Shown: positions 1-8,662, counted from the stretch's first letter. The stretch is 64,000 nt of DNA from Amycolatopsis rifamycinica (GCF_000695625.1 NZ_JMQI01000005.1:1-64000), one strand, 5' to 3'. The notes: generated from the sequence alone by a model not told the origin. Program-made: numbers and translations.

Positions 1-45
1 GGGTTCTGACCCGCCTCACCACTCACGACGGCCGCGGCAGGGCGC

Positions 46-720
46 TCAGCTGTGGAGGTCGGCCGAGAGGCGGAGGGCGTCGTCGGCGATCCGCTCGATC
101 AGGGCCTCGTCCTTGTGCTTGTCGTAGAAGTCGGCCAGCACGATCGTCGTGTTCGTGCCGTCGACCCGCGAGGCGAACGCCGCGTCCTTGCCGCTCACGC
201 TCGGTGTGCCGTCGCCCGCGAACGTCTTGTCCTTGACCAGGTCCGTGACGTTGCCGGTGTTGTCCTGCTCGGTCAGCGCCTTGAGGGCCTTCGCCGTCGT
301 CGAGTCCGGCATGCCGACCAGCGCCACGGACACCAGCGCCTTCGCGCCGCCCGACTCCGTCGTGTACAGCGCCCGGACCAGCGACTGGCACGGGGAGTCC
401 TGGAAGAACTCCTTCGTCTTGCCGTAGGACTTCGCGACGCAGTCGGTCGTCTTCGCCGGCCCGGAGACCAGCGTGAACTTGAACTGCCCGGTGTTCTGCG
501 CCGGCGGCTGCGCGACCGGCTCGTCCGGCGTCGAGTCGTGCCGGATCAGGAACCACAGCAGCCCGGAGACGACGGCGATCGCGACCAGCCCGGCGCCCTT
601 GAGCAGCAGGGACCGGGTGTCACGCGCCGGCGGTCCCGGCACCGGCGGGCGAGGCTGCGGGGGTACCGCGCCCAGCGGGGCCGTGTCGGACGGGCCTGGG
701 GTGAAATGCGCACCAACCAC
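46..720 (-). CDS. Membrane-anchored exported protein, function unknown
   Basis: About 224 residues. A Pro/Gly-rich cytoplasmic stretch of roughly 38 residues is followed by one membrane segment (LVAIAVVSGLLWFLI), a Pro-rich linker and an outward-facing domain of about 150 residues. That domain has two cysteines (in TTDCVAK and SPCQSL) that could form a disulphide. I recognise no family. The reading frame stays open upstream into the neighbouring aminotransferase gene, so I took the GTG at 720 as the start. It lies 34 bases after that gene's stop, so the two may be co-transcribed. The start codon is uncertain; the coding call is firm from the hydrophobic segment on. Confidence 0.7.
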   Translation of the reverse strand: MVGAHFTPGPSDTAPLGAVPPQPRPPVPGPPARDTRSLLLKGAGLVAIAVVSGLLWFLIRHDSTPDEPVAQPPAQNTGQFKFTLVSGPAKTTDCVAKSYGKTKEFFQDSPCQSLVRALYTTESGGAKALVSVALVGMPDSTTAKALKALTEQDNTGNVTDLVKDKTFAGDGTPSVSGKDAAFASRVDGTNTTIVLADFYDKHKDEALIERIADDALRLSADLHS

Positions 721-754
721 GGGGCCATACGGTAGTTCACCCGCGTCCGGCGGT

Positions 755-1768
755 TCACTCGAATGCGTGTAAGAGCTGTTCGACGTCGTCAGCGGTGTTG
801 TAGAGGTGGAAGCCGACCCGCACCCGGCCGCCGCGGACGCTCGACACGACCCCCGCCGAAGCCACCCGTCCGGGGTCGGCGTCGAGCGACACGATGGCCG
901 TGCCGCGCGGCGGCAGCCCGAGCTTCTCCAGCAGCATGTCGGCGAGCCCGACGTTGTGCGCCTGGACCTGGGCGAGGTCGAGGCCGGCGAAGTACTCCAG
1001 GGCCACGGCCGAGCCGACCTGGGCCAGCCAGACGGGCGAGAGGTCGAACGCGCGGGCGTCGCCGGCCAGGCGCAGCGGGAGGCCGTAGACCGTGGCCCAC
1101 GGGTCCTCCCCCGCGTACCAGTTCGCCGCGACCGCGCGGGTGCGCTCCTGCGCGTCCGGCCGCACCGCGAGCCAGGCGCCGCCGCGGGGCGAGCCGAGCC
1201 ACTTGTAGCCCGCGCCGAGGACCCAGTCGGCCCAGGCGACGTCCAGCGGCAGCCAGCCGGCCGCCTGGGTCGCGTCGAGCAGCACCGCCGCCCCGGCGGC
1301 CTCGGCCGCGGCCCGCAGCGCCGGGAGGTCCACGATCCGGCCGTCCGCGGACTGGACGACGCTGACCGCGACGACGTCGTGGCCCTCCACCCGCGACGGC
1401 AGCACGTCAAGCGGCACCTCGGTCACCGTGACGCCGGGGTTCGCCGCGAAGGGGAAGCTCACGCTGGTGAAGTCGCCTTCGGCGGCGAGCACGCGGGTGC
1501 CGGCGGGCAGCGCCACGGCGACGTTGGCCACGAGCTGCGAAACCGACGCGCCGCTCGCGACGCGCCCGGGTTCGACGCCGAGCAGCCGGGCGAACGCCGC
1601 CCGCGAGCGCGTCACGTACTCGTCGAAGTCCGTCGGCCGGGTCGCGCCGGTCCGCCACCGTTCCACCGATTCGGCCACCGCCTCGGCCACCGGCGCGGGC
1701 GGGACGCCCACGCTGGGCGTGTTGAGGTATCCGGACGGGACGGCGAAGTCGGTTCCGAAGGCACGCAT
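755..1768 (-). CDS. Class V PLP-dependent aminotransferase family protein
   Basis: 337 residues from the ATG of MRAFGTDFAVPSGYLNTPS. An ATG 12 codons upstream is possible, but class V enzymes usually begin just before the YLNTPS-like stretch. Visible family features are the DATQAAGW aspartate loop that contacts the PLP pyridine nitrogen and the GAGYKWLGSPRGG loop with the expected PLP-binding lysine. The C-terminal small domain ends with a VRVGFHLYNTADDVEQLL pattern typical of cysteine-desulfurase/kynureninase-like members. The substrate cannot be read from sequence. The gene lies 41 bases downstream of a PEP-mutase-like gene on the same strand, so these may be one transcript. Confidence 0.85.
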   Translation of the reverse strand: MRAFGTDFAVPSGYLNTPSVGVPPAPVAEAVAESVERWRTGATRPTDFDEYVTRSRAAFARLLGVEPGRVASGASVSQLVANVAVALPAGTRVLAAEGDFTSVSFPFAANPGVTVTEVPLDVLPSRVEGHDVVAVSVVQSADGRIVDLPALRAAAEAAGAAVLLDATQAAGWLPLDVAWADWVLGAGYKWLGSPRGGAWLAVRPDAQERTRAVAANWYAGEDPWATVYGLPLRLAGDARAFDLSPVWLAQVGSAVALEYFAGLDLAQVQAHNVGLADMLLEKLGLPPRGTAIVSLDADPGRVASAGVVSSVRGGRVRVGFHLYNTADDVEQLLHAFE

Positions 1769-1809
1769 GCCCCGAGCCAAGCAGATCCGGCCGGGCCGGC
1801 TCACCCGAT

Positions 1810-2574
1810 TTACGGCAGCAGCGCCGTGACGTCGGCGTAGGACGGCGGCGTCAGCGGCAGGTCGCGGCCGTCGCGCACGGCCAGCGCGGTCCCGGCCGCG
1901 GCGGCGAGCGCCATCCGGTACGGCAGCGACCCCAGGCTGACCCGGGCGACACCCAGCTCCGCCAGCCCGGCCACGGTGACCTTGCCGGGCAGGAACAACA
2001 GGTTGAGCGGCAGGCCGACGGCGACGACGCGCTCGACGTCACCCGGCTCGGCGAGGCCGGGCACGAAGACCCCGTCCGCGCCCGCCGCCGCGTACGCCCG
2101 CACCCGCCGTTCGGCTTCGGCGACCGAGCGGTCGCCCGCCCAGTGCGTGTCGGTGCGGGCGTTGACGAACAGGCCGGGCACCCGGTCCTTGACCGCCGCG
2201 ACCAGGGCGCACTGGACGTCGACGGGGGCGAGGGAGCCGCCGGCCCGGCCGTCTTCGAGGTTGACGCCGGCCACGCCCGCGTCGGCCAGCTCGGCCGCGA
2301 GGTCGGCGACCGCGGCCGGGTCCGCGCTGAAACCGTCGGCGAGGTCGACGCTGACGAGCGCGTCGAGCCGCGTCAGGCGGGTGGCGAGGGCGACGGTCGC
2401 CTCGCGCGTCGACGGCGCGCCGTCCGGCTCCCCCGCCGCCGCGGAGACGCCGAGGCTGGTCGTGCCGAGGGCGCGGAAGCCCTGCGCGGCGAGGAACGCG
2501 CCGACGCCGAACTCCCACGCGTTCGGCAGCAGCAGCGGGGATCCGGGGACGTGCAGGGCACGGAATTCGTCCAT
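1810..2574 (-). CDS. Isocitrate lyase/phosphoenolpyruvate mutase family protein
   Basis: 254 residues, a compact TIM-barrel enzyme of the ICL/PEP mutase superfamily. Metal and substrate motifs are visible: VSVDLADGF and AGVNLEDG (acidic Mg2+ ligands), NARTDTHW, then GADGVFVPG. The catalytic-cysteine motif of true isocitrate lyases (KKCGH) is absent. A C-C or P-C bond lyase, or an oxaloacetate-decarboxylase-like activity, is therefore more likely than glyoxylate-shunt function. I start at the ATG of MDEFRALH rather than three codons upstream, because family members begin close to the FRALH segment. It ends 41 bases before the aminotransferase gene. Confidence 0.85.
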   Translation of the reverse strand: MDEFRALHVPGSPLLLPNAWEFGVGAFLAAQGFRALGTTSLGVSAAAGEPDGAPSTREATVALATRLTRLDALVSVDLADGFSADPAAVADLAAELADAGVAGVNLEDGRAGGSLAPVDVQCALVAAVKDRVPGLFVNARTDTHWAGDRSVAEAERRVRAYAAAGADGVFVPGLAEPGDVERVVAVGLPLNLLFLPGKVTVAGLAELGVARVSLGSLPYRMALAAAAGTALAVRDGRDLPLTPPSYADVTALLP

Positions 2575-2584
2575 ACCCGGCAAT

Positions 2585-4075
2585 CTAGGTCCGCGACGGT
2601 TCGGCTCGCGCCGAAGTCTCGAGGAACGGCGTCAGCACGCCCGGCACGGCCTCCGCCGCGAACTCCAGGCCTTCGGCGGCGTCGGCGTCGAGGATCGCGT
2701 AGGCGCCCGAGCCCGCCGCCGTGGTCGCGGTGAACGTCGCCAGCCCGCGGCGGCGCTGGAACACCGACTGCTTCACGGTCCAGCCGATCACCCCGTCCCG
2801 CGTCAGGACGGCCGTGCTCCGCCGGACCGAGCCCGCGCGCGTCAGCAGGTAGCGGCCGCGGACGCCGTGGCCGAGGCCGCGGTAGGCGTCCAGGGCGAGC
2901 AGAACCGCCACCGGCAGGGCGACGGCGGCGAAGGCCACGGCGACGACCAGCAGGACGTCGGTGAGCAGCACGCCGAGCAGCAGCAGGACGAGCACCGGCG
3001 TGACGGCGGCGACCAGGGCCCACCGCAGCCGCCGCCCGCGGGCCGCCACCGGGTGCGGCACCAGCCCGGCCGTCTCGACGCGCTCGCCCAGGACCCGCTC
3101 CGCGACGTCGTGCGCGACGGCCTTCGGCGCCGCCGGCAGGAGGGTCTTGGACTCGGTCTTGTCGTCGTCGTCCCGCTCCATGCCGGTGGCGATGGCGTCG
3201 ACGCGGGCGGCGCCGGCGAGCCGGGCACCGAGCGGCTCGACCAGTTCGACGCCGCGCAGTCGCCGTTCTTCGACGGTGATCGTCCGGGTGGTGAGCAGCC
3301 CGCGCCGGACGCGCAGGGTGCCACCGGGCTCGCGGTCCAGCCGGTAGTGCCACCACATTTCGGCGAACAGGCCCACGGCACCGGCCACGCCGGCGACCAG
3401 CGCGAGGACCAGCAGGAGCAGGATGCTCACGGCGAGCGGCAAGTCGCCGAAGAGGGCGAAGAGCCACTTCACGAGCCCACCGCCGGCTCCGAACCAGTCG
3501 GCGACCTTGAACAGCGAGCCGAAGGCGGCCAGGCCGAGCGTCGGCGCGACGAAAGACATGGGTGCGTACCGGATCCAGCGCGGGTCGAGGGCGGCCAGTA
3601 GACCGTCTTGTGTGGACGGTTCCGGCAGCCGGTGCAGCAGCTCGGTGCGCAGGGCTTCGGCGTCCGCCCTGGCGAGCGGGGAAAGGGTGATCCGGTCCTG
3701 CTGCCCGGTGCCGATGGACAGCGTCGCGACGCCGAACAGGCGGTGCAGCGGGCCGGCCGTCAGGTCGACGTTGCGGATCCGGTCGCGGGGCAGGGATTTG
3801 CGCGTGTGGACGGCGAAGCGGAATTCGACCTCGAGGCGCTCGGCGGTGCAGCGGAACCGGGTGAACCGCCAGCGGAGGTATTCGGCGAGCACGCCGGCGC
3901 CGACGAGGAGCACGGCGGCCGGGACGAGCCAGAGGGACCGGGTGCCGATGGCGATCGGGGTGCCGGCGGAGACGGCGACACCGGCCATGAGGAGCGCGGT
4001 GACGCCGAGGGTGCGCCGGTCGAGCCGGCGCCAGCCGGCCGCGGCGGGACGGTCGGACCCCGGCAAGCCACTCAT
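2585..4075 (-). CDS. bPH2-domain membrane protein, YdbT-like
   Basis: 496 residues. It has paired hydrophobic segments near residues 20-60, 185-245 and 365-410, each followed by a soluble bacterial pleckstrin-homology type 2 (PF03703-like) domain. The domains are recognisable from RCTAERLEVEFRF, SLPRDRIRNVDL, LTTRTITVEERRLRGVEL and the C-terminal LTRDGVIGWTVKQS. Members of this family (Bacillus YdbT) sit in the membrane as pairs; the molecular role is not well defined and has been linked to envelope stress or bacteriocin resistance. The ATG overlaps the upstream gene's stop (ATGA), implying translational coupling with the smaller bPH2 protein. Confidence 0.85.
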   Translation of the reverse strand: MSGLPGSDRPAAAGWRRLDRRTLGVTALLMAGVAVSAGTPIAIGTRSLWLVPAAVLLVGAGVLAEYLRWRFTRFRCTAERLEVEFRFAVHTRKSLPRDRIRNVDLTAGPLHRLFGVATLSIGTGQQDRITLSPLARADAEALRTELLHRLPEPSTQDGLLAALDPRWIRYAPMSFVAPTLGLAAFGSLFKVADWFGAGGGLVKWLFALFGDLPLAVSILLLLVLALVAGVAGAVGLFAEMWWHYRLDREPGGTLRVRRGLLTTRTITVEERRLRGVELVEPLGARLAGAARVDAIATGMERDDDDKTESKTLLPAAPKAVAHDVAERVLGERVETAGLVPHPVAARGRRLRWALVAAVTPVLVLLLLGVLLTDVLLVVAVAFAAVALPVAVLLALDAYRGLGHGVRGRYLLTRAGSVRRSTAVLTRDGVIGWTVKQSVFQRRRGLATFTATTAAGSGAYAILDADAAEGLEFAAEAVPGVLTPFLETSARAEPSRT

Positions 4076-4596
4076 GTCGCGTCCCCCGGCGTGGCGTCCG
4101 TGCGCTCGGTCAAGTGCTCCGCGACGTCGGCCGCGACCTGGGCGTCGAGGCCGCGCAGCCGCACCGCGCCGCGGGCCGAGGCCGTCGTCACCGTGACCGT
4201 CGCGAGGCCGAAGCGCTGCTGGAGCGGGCCGCGCAGCGTGTCGACCGTCTGGACGCGCGACAGCGGGGCGACCCGCCACTCCTGCCAGAGGAACCCGGAA
4301 CTCACGTAGACCGCCGTGTCGGTCACCTCCCAGCGGTGCAGGCCGAACCACCACCGCGGCAGGACCGCGCACCAGGCCACCCCCAGCACTGCCACCACGG
4401 CGGCCGGCGCCAGCAACCAGCCCGCCGCCGGCGGGATCAGCAGGCCGAGGACCGCGAGCACGAGCGCGGCCGGCCCGAAGGCGAGCGCGCCCTGCGTGCG
4501 CCACCAGGCGATCGCGCGGCGGTCGAGCGCGTGGCGTGGTGGCCGCAGCCGTAGTTTCCCGGTTTCCACCGGACACCCCCCGAAGTTGTTTGCCAT
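4072..4596 (-). CDS. bPH2-domain membrane protein, YdbS-like
   Basis: 174 residues, the small partner of the downstream YdbT-like protein. Two adjacent membrane segments (ALAFGPAALVLAVLGLLI and LLAPAAVVAVLGVAW) precede one bPH2 domain (WEVTDTAVYVSSGFLWQEWR, then PLSRVQTVDTLRGPLQQRFG). I chose the ATG of MANNFGGCPVETGKLRLRPP. The frame continues 26 codons upstream, but that part runs toward the 21-bp repeat array and looks non-coding. The gene overlaps its partner by four bases (ATGA), so the two are one operon. Its upstream region holds the ATCACGCGTG repeats described separately. Confidence 0.8.
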   Translation of the reverse strand: MANNFGGCPVETGKLRLRPPRHALDRRAIAWWRTQGALAFGPAALVLAVLGLLIPPAAGWLLAPAAVVAVLGVAWCAVLPRWWFGLHRWEVTDTAVYVSSGFLWQEWRVAPLSRVQTVDTLRGPLQQRFGLATVTVTTASARGAVRLRGLDAQVAADVAEHLTERTDATPGDAT

Positions 4597-4657
4597 GCGA
4601 TCGCATCGTAAAGGCGGAATCCAGGTCAGGTCGCGGCCGAAGCCGGCATGTCCCTGC

Positions 4658-4797
4658 GCGTGCCGGCGCCTCAATCACGCATGTCGGCGCCTCAATCACG
4701 CGTGCCGGCTCCTCAATCACGCGTGCCGGCCTTTTCCGCACACGAACTCCGTGCGGGAACGGCCGACGCGCGTGATCCCGGGGTCGACACGCGTGAT
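4658..4797. repeat. Intergenic array of 21-bp direct repeats with ATCACGCGTG core
   Basis: Three head-to-tail 21-bp units lie at 4658-4678, 4679-4699 and 4700-4720. They share GCGTGCCGGC followed by CCTCAATCAC with few differences. A partial fourth unit follows at 4721-4731. Two more ACGCGTGATC cores lie at about 4768 and 4788 in the opposite orientation, so the region can fold back on itself. No gene lies between 4597 and 4815. The same core recurs at 15271-15425. It could be a dispersed repeat family, a protein-binding array or a structured 5' region of the bPH2 operon. Confidence 0.75.
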
Positions 4798-4815
4798 CAG
4801 GAGGACGACACGGCG

Positions 4816-5457
4816 TCAGCCGCCGCCACCGGAGCCGGCCGCGACGGCGGCTGAGCGGGCCGCCTGGAGTTCGCGGATCACCTTGCGCAGGGCCGGGACC
4901 GTGGCGCCCGCCTGCTCCTCCAGCCGCGCGAGCCGGTCGCGGCGGCCACGGCGCTCGGCGCGTGGCAGCAGCTCGGCTGCCGCGGCCAGCGACGTCAGGG
5001 CCGCGACGTCCGCGGGCACCGGCGCGTCGCTCCGCAGGGCCTGCCGCACCGAGTCGCGGAGTGCGGCCGCCGTCGCCGGGTCGCGGACCTGCGGGCGCCG
5101 GCGCGGGAACAGCCCCAGCACGCGGGACGTCCGCAGCGTGATCACGGCCGCCGCGTCGAGCTGGGCCTCCAAGGACTGCAGTGTCCCGCGCGCTCCACGG
5201 CGCACCCAGGCTCGCCACTTGCGGTGGGAGTCCGCGCCGAGCTCGGCGAGCAGGTCGTCGAGCACCAGGTGACCGGTGCCGCCGGCGCCGGTCACCACCG
5301 GGTGGCCACCGTCGTCGGTGATCCGGCCGCGCAGCACCAGGTCCGTCAGCGCCGCCGCGCGAACCAGCAGCGCCACCCGCTCCCGGTTCGGCAGCCGGTC
5401 GCGCCCGGTGTCGCACGCCAGCAGGTAGGCCCGGGCGGGCAAGGACAGCTCGCTCAT
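4816..5457 (-). CDS. GPP34 (GOLPH3/Vps74-like) family protein
   Basis: 213 residues, close to the usual length of actinobacterial GPP34 proteins. Family features are the N-terminal LPARAYLLACD segment, the RVALLVRAAALTDLVLRGRI helix pair, and a long alpha-helical C-terminal half with a basic patch (RRPQVRD). Eukaryotic homologues bind phosphatidylinositol-4-phosphate on Golgi membranes. Bacterial members are abundant in antibiotic-producing actinomycetes, but their role is not established. The C-terminus ends in a short Gly tail. It stands alone on the minus strand, divergent from the two-component system that follows. Confidence 0.85.
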   Translation of the reverse strand: MSELSLPARAYLLACDTGRDRLPNRERVALLVRAAALTDLVLRGRITDDGGHPVVTGAGGTGHLVLDDLLAELGADSHRKWRAWVRRGARGTLQSLEAQLDAAAVITLRTSRVLGLFPRRRPQVRDPATAAALRDSVRQALRSDAPVPADVAALTSLAAAAELLPRAERRGRRDRLARLEEQAGATVPALRKVIRELQAARSAAVAAGSGGGG

Positions 5458-5615
5458 CTCACTTCCGTCCCTCGTCGTCGTGTCCCCAGTCCACCGTCCG
5501 GCGTCCCCCGGCGAAACCGGACGAGGAGGGTGATCGCGGCGACGAACGTTGCGCCGCCCGCAACTTTGGTTGCGCGTCCGGGGCGGCGGCCCGCGCGAGC
5601 CGTTACCGTGACCGC

Positions 5616-6851
5616 GTGAGCACCGCCCAGCGGCCGCTGTGGCCGAGCCGCTCCGACGCCGGTTGGCTGATCTTCGCGGCCCTCGCGTTCGCCGGGCTGA
5701 ACACGCTGCTCTACGTCCTCGGCGACCGGACGTCCGGCGCGTGGGGCCCGGCGGCCGGGCTGGTCCTGCAGATCACCTGCGACCTCACCCTCGTGCTGCT
5801 GTTCCGCTACCCCGGCCCGGTGTGCGCGTTCATCACCGCGGCGGCGTTCGCGATGCTCGCGGCCGACACCTTCGCCCCCGGCCTGCTCGTGCCGGTGAAC
5901 CCGCTCGCACTGACGACGGTCCCGACGATCACCCCGGTGATCCTGTCCCAGGCGGCCCGCGTGCTGGACAAGCGGACCCTGCTCTGCGTGGCCGGCGTGC
6001 TCGCCGTGATCGCCGCGCGGCCGTGGACGCCGAGCTGGGCGACGACCCCGTTCGGCCTGCTCAGCACCGCCCTGCCGGCCCTGAGCTCGCTGTACTTCGA
6101 GGCCCGCAAGCAGCTTCTCCAGTCCCTGCGCGACCGGGCGGAACGCGCCGAGCGCGAACAGCACCTGCTCGCCGAGCAGGCCCGGGCGGCGGAACGGCGG
6201 CGGCTCGCCGGCGAGATGCACGACGTCGTCACCCACCGGCTCAGCCTGATGGTGCTGCACGCCGGCGCGCTCGGCGTGACGTCGGCCGACCCGGCCGCGC
6301 GGGCGGCGGCCGAGGACATCCGCCGCGAAGGCGCCCTGGCGCTGGACGAACTGCGCGACCTGGTCGGCGTCCTGCGCAACGGCACCGAGGCCGGGCCGCG
6401 GACGCTCAGCCCGGCCGAGCCCGGCGACCCGGCGCGGCTGGCCGAGGAGTCCCGGTCGGTCGGGGTGGCGACGGACCTGGTGGTGGACGGCGACCCGGCG
6501 CAGGTGTCGCCGACCGTCGCGCGCACCGCGTACCGGCTCGTGCAGGAGGCGCTGACGAACGTGCGCAAGCACGCGCCGGGCGCGTCGGCGACGGTTTCCC
6601 TGCGCTACCACCCCGGTGGCCTGGACGTCTCGGTCGACAGCACGGCGGCGGCGCACCCGCCCGACCCGGCGCTGGCGGGCAGCGGGTCCGGCGCCGGGCT
6701 GGCCGGCCTGCGGCAGCGCGTCGAACTGGTCGGCGGGCGGTTCGACGCGGGCCCGCGCCCCGGCGGCGGGTTCCGGGTGGGTGCGATACTGCCCGCCTAC
6801 GTCCCGACGGCGGAAGGCTCGGACTGTGATCCCGGTGCTCGTGGCCGATGA
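5616..6851 (+). CDS. Sensor histidine kinase, HisKA_3 (NarL/LuxR partner) type
   Basis: 411 residues starting at a GTG. The N-terminal third has four or five membrane segments (WLIFAALAFAGLNTLLYVL onwards). A coiled linker (RDRAERAEREQHLLAEQAR) leads to the dimerisation and phosphoacceptor helix with EMHDVVTHRLSL, where the first His is phosphorylated. The ATPase N-box is LVQEALTNVRKHAPG and the last glycine box is GAGLAGLRQRVELVGG. The middle DxGxG box is poorly conserved (SVDSTAA), as in other HisKA_3 kinases. The gene overlaps its response regulator by 26 bases, a standard coupled two-component pair. The stimulus is unknown. Confidence 0.9.
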   Translation: MSTAQRPLWPSRSDAGWLIFAALAFAGLNTLLYVLGDRTSGAWGPAAGLVLQITCDLTLVLLFRYPGPVCAFITAAAFAMLAADTFAPGLLVPVNPLALTTVPTITPVILSQAARVLDKRTLLCVAGVLAVIAARPWTPSWATTPFGLLSTALPALSSLYFEARKQLLQSLRDRAERAEREQHLLAEQARAAERRRLAGEMHDVVTHRLSLMVLHAGALGVTSADPAARAAAEDIRREGALALDELRDLVGVLRNGTEAGPRTLSPAEPGDPARLAEESRSVGVATDLVVDGDPAQVSPTVARTAYRLVQEALTNVRKHAPGASATVSLRYHPGGLDVSVDSTAAAHPPDPALAGSGSGAGLAGLRQRVELVGGRFDAGPRPGGGFRVGAILPAYVPTAEGSDCDPGARGR

Positions 6852-7476
6852 CGAGCCGATGGTGTGCGCGCACCTGCGCACGATCCTGGGTTCGGCCGGC
6901 GACATCGAGGTCGTCGCCCAGGCCGCCGACGGCGCCGAAGCCGTCGAGGCCGTGATCCGGCACCGGCCGCGCGTGGTGCTGATGGACCTGCGGATGCCGG
7001 GCGTCGACGGGCTGACGGCGATCGCCCGCATCACCGCGCTGCCGGACCCGCCGGCGGTGGTGGCCCTGACCACGTTCGACGCGGACACGTACGTGATCCG
7101 CGCGCTGCGCGCGGGCGCGGCGGGTTTCCTGGTGAAGTCGACGCCCCCGGAGGACCTGATCGGTCTGGTCCGGGTGGCGGCGGACGGCCACACGGTGCTC
7201 TCGCCGTCGGCCGCGCGCCGGCTGGTGGCGTTGTCCGCGGACAGCCGCGAACGCGGCGAAGACGCGCGACGGCGGACGGCGGGTCTCACCGACCGCGAGC
7301 GCGACGTACTGGCCTGCCTCGGTTCCGGACTGTCCAATGCGGACATCGCGGCGCGGCTGCACCTGGCCGAGGCGACGGTGAAGAGCTACGTCTCGCGGAT
7401 GCTCGTGAAGCTCGACTGCGCGAACCGGACGCAGGCGGGGCTGCTGGCACACGAGGCCGGTCTGGTGGCTCGCTAA
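6826..7476 (+). CDS. LuxR/NarL-family response regulator
   Basis: 216 residues starting at a GTG inside the end of the kinase gene. The receiver domain shows the acidic pair in VLVADDEP, the phospho-Asp in VVLMDLRMPGVDG, the conserved Thr (VALTTFDAD) and the Lys (FLVKSTPPEDL). The C-terminal LuxR helix-turn-helix reads LTDRERDVLACLGSGLSNAD, continuing through ATVKSYVSRML. It converts the neighbouring kinase's signal into transcription; targets are unknown. The last bases overlap convergently with the stop of the M50 peptidase gene on the other strand. Confidence 0.92.
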   Translation: MIPVLVADDEPMVCAHLRTILGSAGDIEVVAQAADGAEAVEAVIRHRPRVVLMDLRMPGVDGLTAIARITALPDPPAVVALTTFDADTYVIRALRAGAAGFLVKSTPPEDLIGLVRVAADGHTVLSPSAARRLVALSADSRERGEDARRRTAGLTDRERDVLACLGSGLSNADIAARLHLAEATVKSYVSRMLVKLDCANRTQAGLLAHEAGLVAR

Positions 7477-8180
7477 GGGAACAGCAGCGGCGCGGCGTGC
7501 CAGATCGCCCAGCCGTTGAGCAGGAACCACCCGCCGATCCACAGCGGCGACGGCATCATGGTGCGCTTCGCCAGCGCGGCGGCGTCGTCCTTCCGGTCCT
7601 TGTACCCGTGCTGCCTGCGGTTGACGACCAGGATCCGCACACCGTCGAGTTCACTGATCAGCAGCAGCCAGGCTTCGGTGTAGGCGACGCCGGTGCGCAG
7701 CCAGCCCGGGGCGTAGCGCAGGGCCGAGTACACGACCGCCCCCACCACGACGATCAGGACGACGGTGAGCAGGTCCCTGGCGAACAGCAGCAGGAACACC
7801 AGCGCGGCGAGGGTCAGGACGAGCACGGCCTGGACGTGCCCGCGGTGCAGCAGGACGGCGGCCCCCAGCCCGGCCAGCGGCGGCATCGCGTACCCGGCGG
7901 CACCGGCCAGCACGGCGCCGAGCCCCGAGTCGTGCTTCCCTTCGACGTGCCCGGATCCCGCACCGGTGATGGCGAGGCGGGAGACGTCACCGCCGGTCAG
8001 CAGGATCACCAGCGCGTGGCCGCCCTCGTGGAACAGGGTGCCCAGGACGTTGGCGTTGCGCAGCAGGCTTCGCCGGCCGCTGGACGGCGTGACGACCGAG
8101 GTCAGCGACACCGCGAAGGCGAACAACGCGGTGACAGCAACGACTCCCCAGCCCGGCGCGGGCGCGGTCTCGTTGAGCAC
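7473..8180 (-). CDS. M50-family membrane metallopeptidase
   Basis: 235 residues. The zinc-binding HExxH motif is in GTLFHEGGHALVILLTGG, within the first third and embedded in a membrane helix, as in M50B peptidases. Several further hydrophobic segments follow (LVLTLAALVFLLLFA and LLTVVLIVVVGAVVYSAL), and the protein ends with a hydrophobic tail. The family's third zinc ligand is expected in the second half (SELDGVRI is a candidate). Substrates are unknown; family members either act in regulated intramembrane proteolysis or have no assigned target. It converges on the response regulator, sharing stop-codon bases. Confidence 0.85.
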   Translation of the reverse strand: MLNETAPAPGWGVVAVTALFAFAVSLTSVVTPSSGRRSLLRNANVLGTLFHEGGHALVILLTGGDVSRLAITGAGSGHVEGKHDSGLGAVLAGAAGYAMPPLAGLGAAVLLHRGHVQAVLVLTLAALVFLLLFARDLLTVVLIVVVGAVVYSALRYAPGWLRTGVAYTEAWLLLISELDGVRILVVNRRQHGYKDRKDDAAALAKRTMMPSPLWIGGWFLLNGWAIWHAAPLLFP

Positions 8181-8252
8181 GGCGAACAGTGTCGTCCCGC
8201 GCGGCGCCGCGAAACCCGTAACGCAACGGATTGTCCAAGAGCTGTCCAGTGA

Positions 8253-8624
8253 CTACGCGGAGGCGGGCGTGTGCTCCGCATCGTAGGCGTCTCGGGCCTC
8301 CTGGACGGAAGCCATGTGCTGCCGGGCCCAGCGGTCCAGCATGTCCAGCGGCTCGGACAGGTTGCGGCCCAGCCCCGTCAGCTCGTACTCGACCTTGGGC
8401 GGGATCGTCGGGTACGCCGTGCGGGTGAGGATGCCGTCGCGGACCAGGCTGCGCAGCGTCTGCGTCAGCACCTTCTGGGAGATCCCGTCGACGCGGCGGC
8501 CGAGCTCGGTGAACCGGAGCGGGCCGTCGCGGAGCGCGCCGACGATCAGCACCGTCCACTGGTCGCCGATGCGGTCGAGCAGCTGACGGGTCGGGCAGTT
8601 GCGGTCGTACGGATCGGGCCCCAC
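8253..8624 (-). CDS. HxlR-family winged-helix transcriptional regulator
   Basis: 123 residues. The diagnostic N-terminal cysteine and core are present: NCPTRQLLDRIGDQWTVLIV, then GPLRFTELGRRVDGISQKVL and the wing around YPTIPPKVEYELT. The start is a GTG with a strong AGGAGG five bases upstream. HxlR proteins commonly repress nearby genes in response to reactive electrophiles or oxidants through the N-terminal Cys. A perfect 8-1-8 palindrome lies just upstream (8636-8652), a likely autoregulatory operator. It follows the SRPBCC gene on the same strand by 38 bases. Confidence 0.9.
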   Translation of the reverse strand: MGPDPYDRNCPTRQLLDRIGDQWTVLIVGALRDGPLRFTELGRRVDGISQKVLTQTLRSLVRDGILTRTAYPTIPPKVEYELTGLGRNLSEPLDMLDRWARQHMASVQEARDAYDAEHTPASA

Positions 8625-8635
8625 GGCACCTCCTC

Positions 8636-8652
8636 ACTCTCCCCGGGAGAGT
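8636..8652. promoter_or_regulatory. 17-bp palindrome upstream of the HxlR gene
   Basis: ACTCTCCC-C-GGGAGAGT is a perfect 8-1-8 dyad between the SRPBCC gene's stop and the HxlR start codon, immediately before the AGGAGG ribosome site. Its position suits an HxlR autoregulatory operator. A transcription terminator for the SRPBCC gene is less likely, because the stem has a one-base centre and no T tract follows. Confidence 0.55.
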
Positions 8653-8662
8653 AACACGCCGG

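Noticed and set aside
4658..4720. Possible CRISPR array
   Set aside because: The 21-bp units are directly adjacent with no spacers, and no cas genes are present.
2585..5416. A 943-codon open frame on the minus strand
   Set aside because: Only the part from 4075 down is protein-like (bPH2 domain). The upstream half is the shadow of the GPP34 gene, the repeat array and the small bPH2 gene in another frame, caused by high GC.
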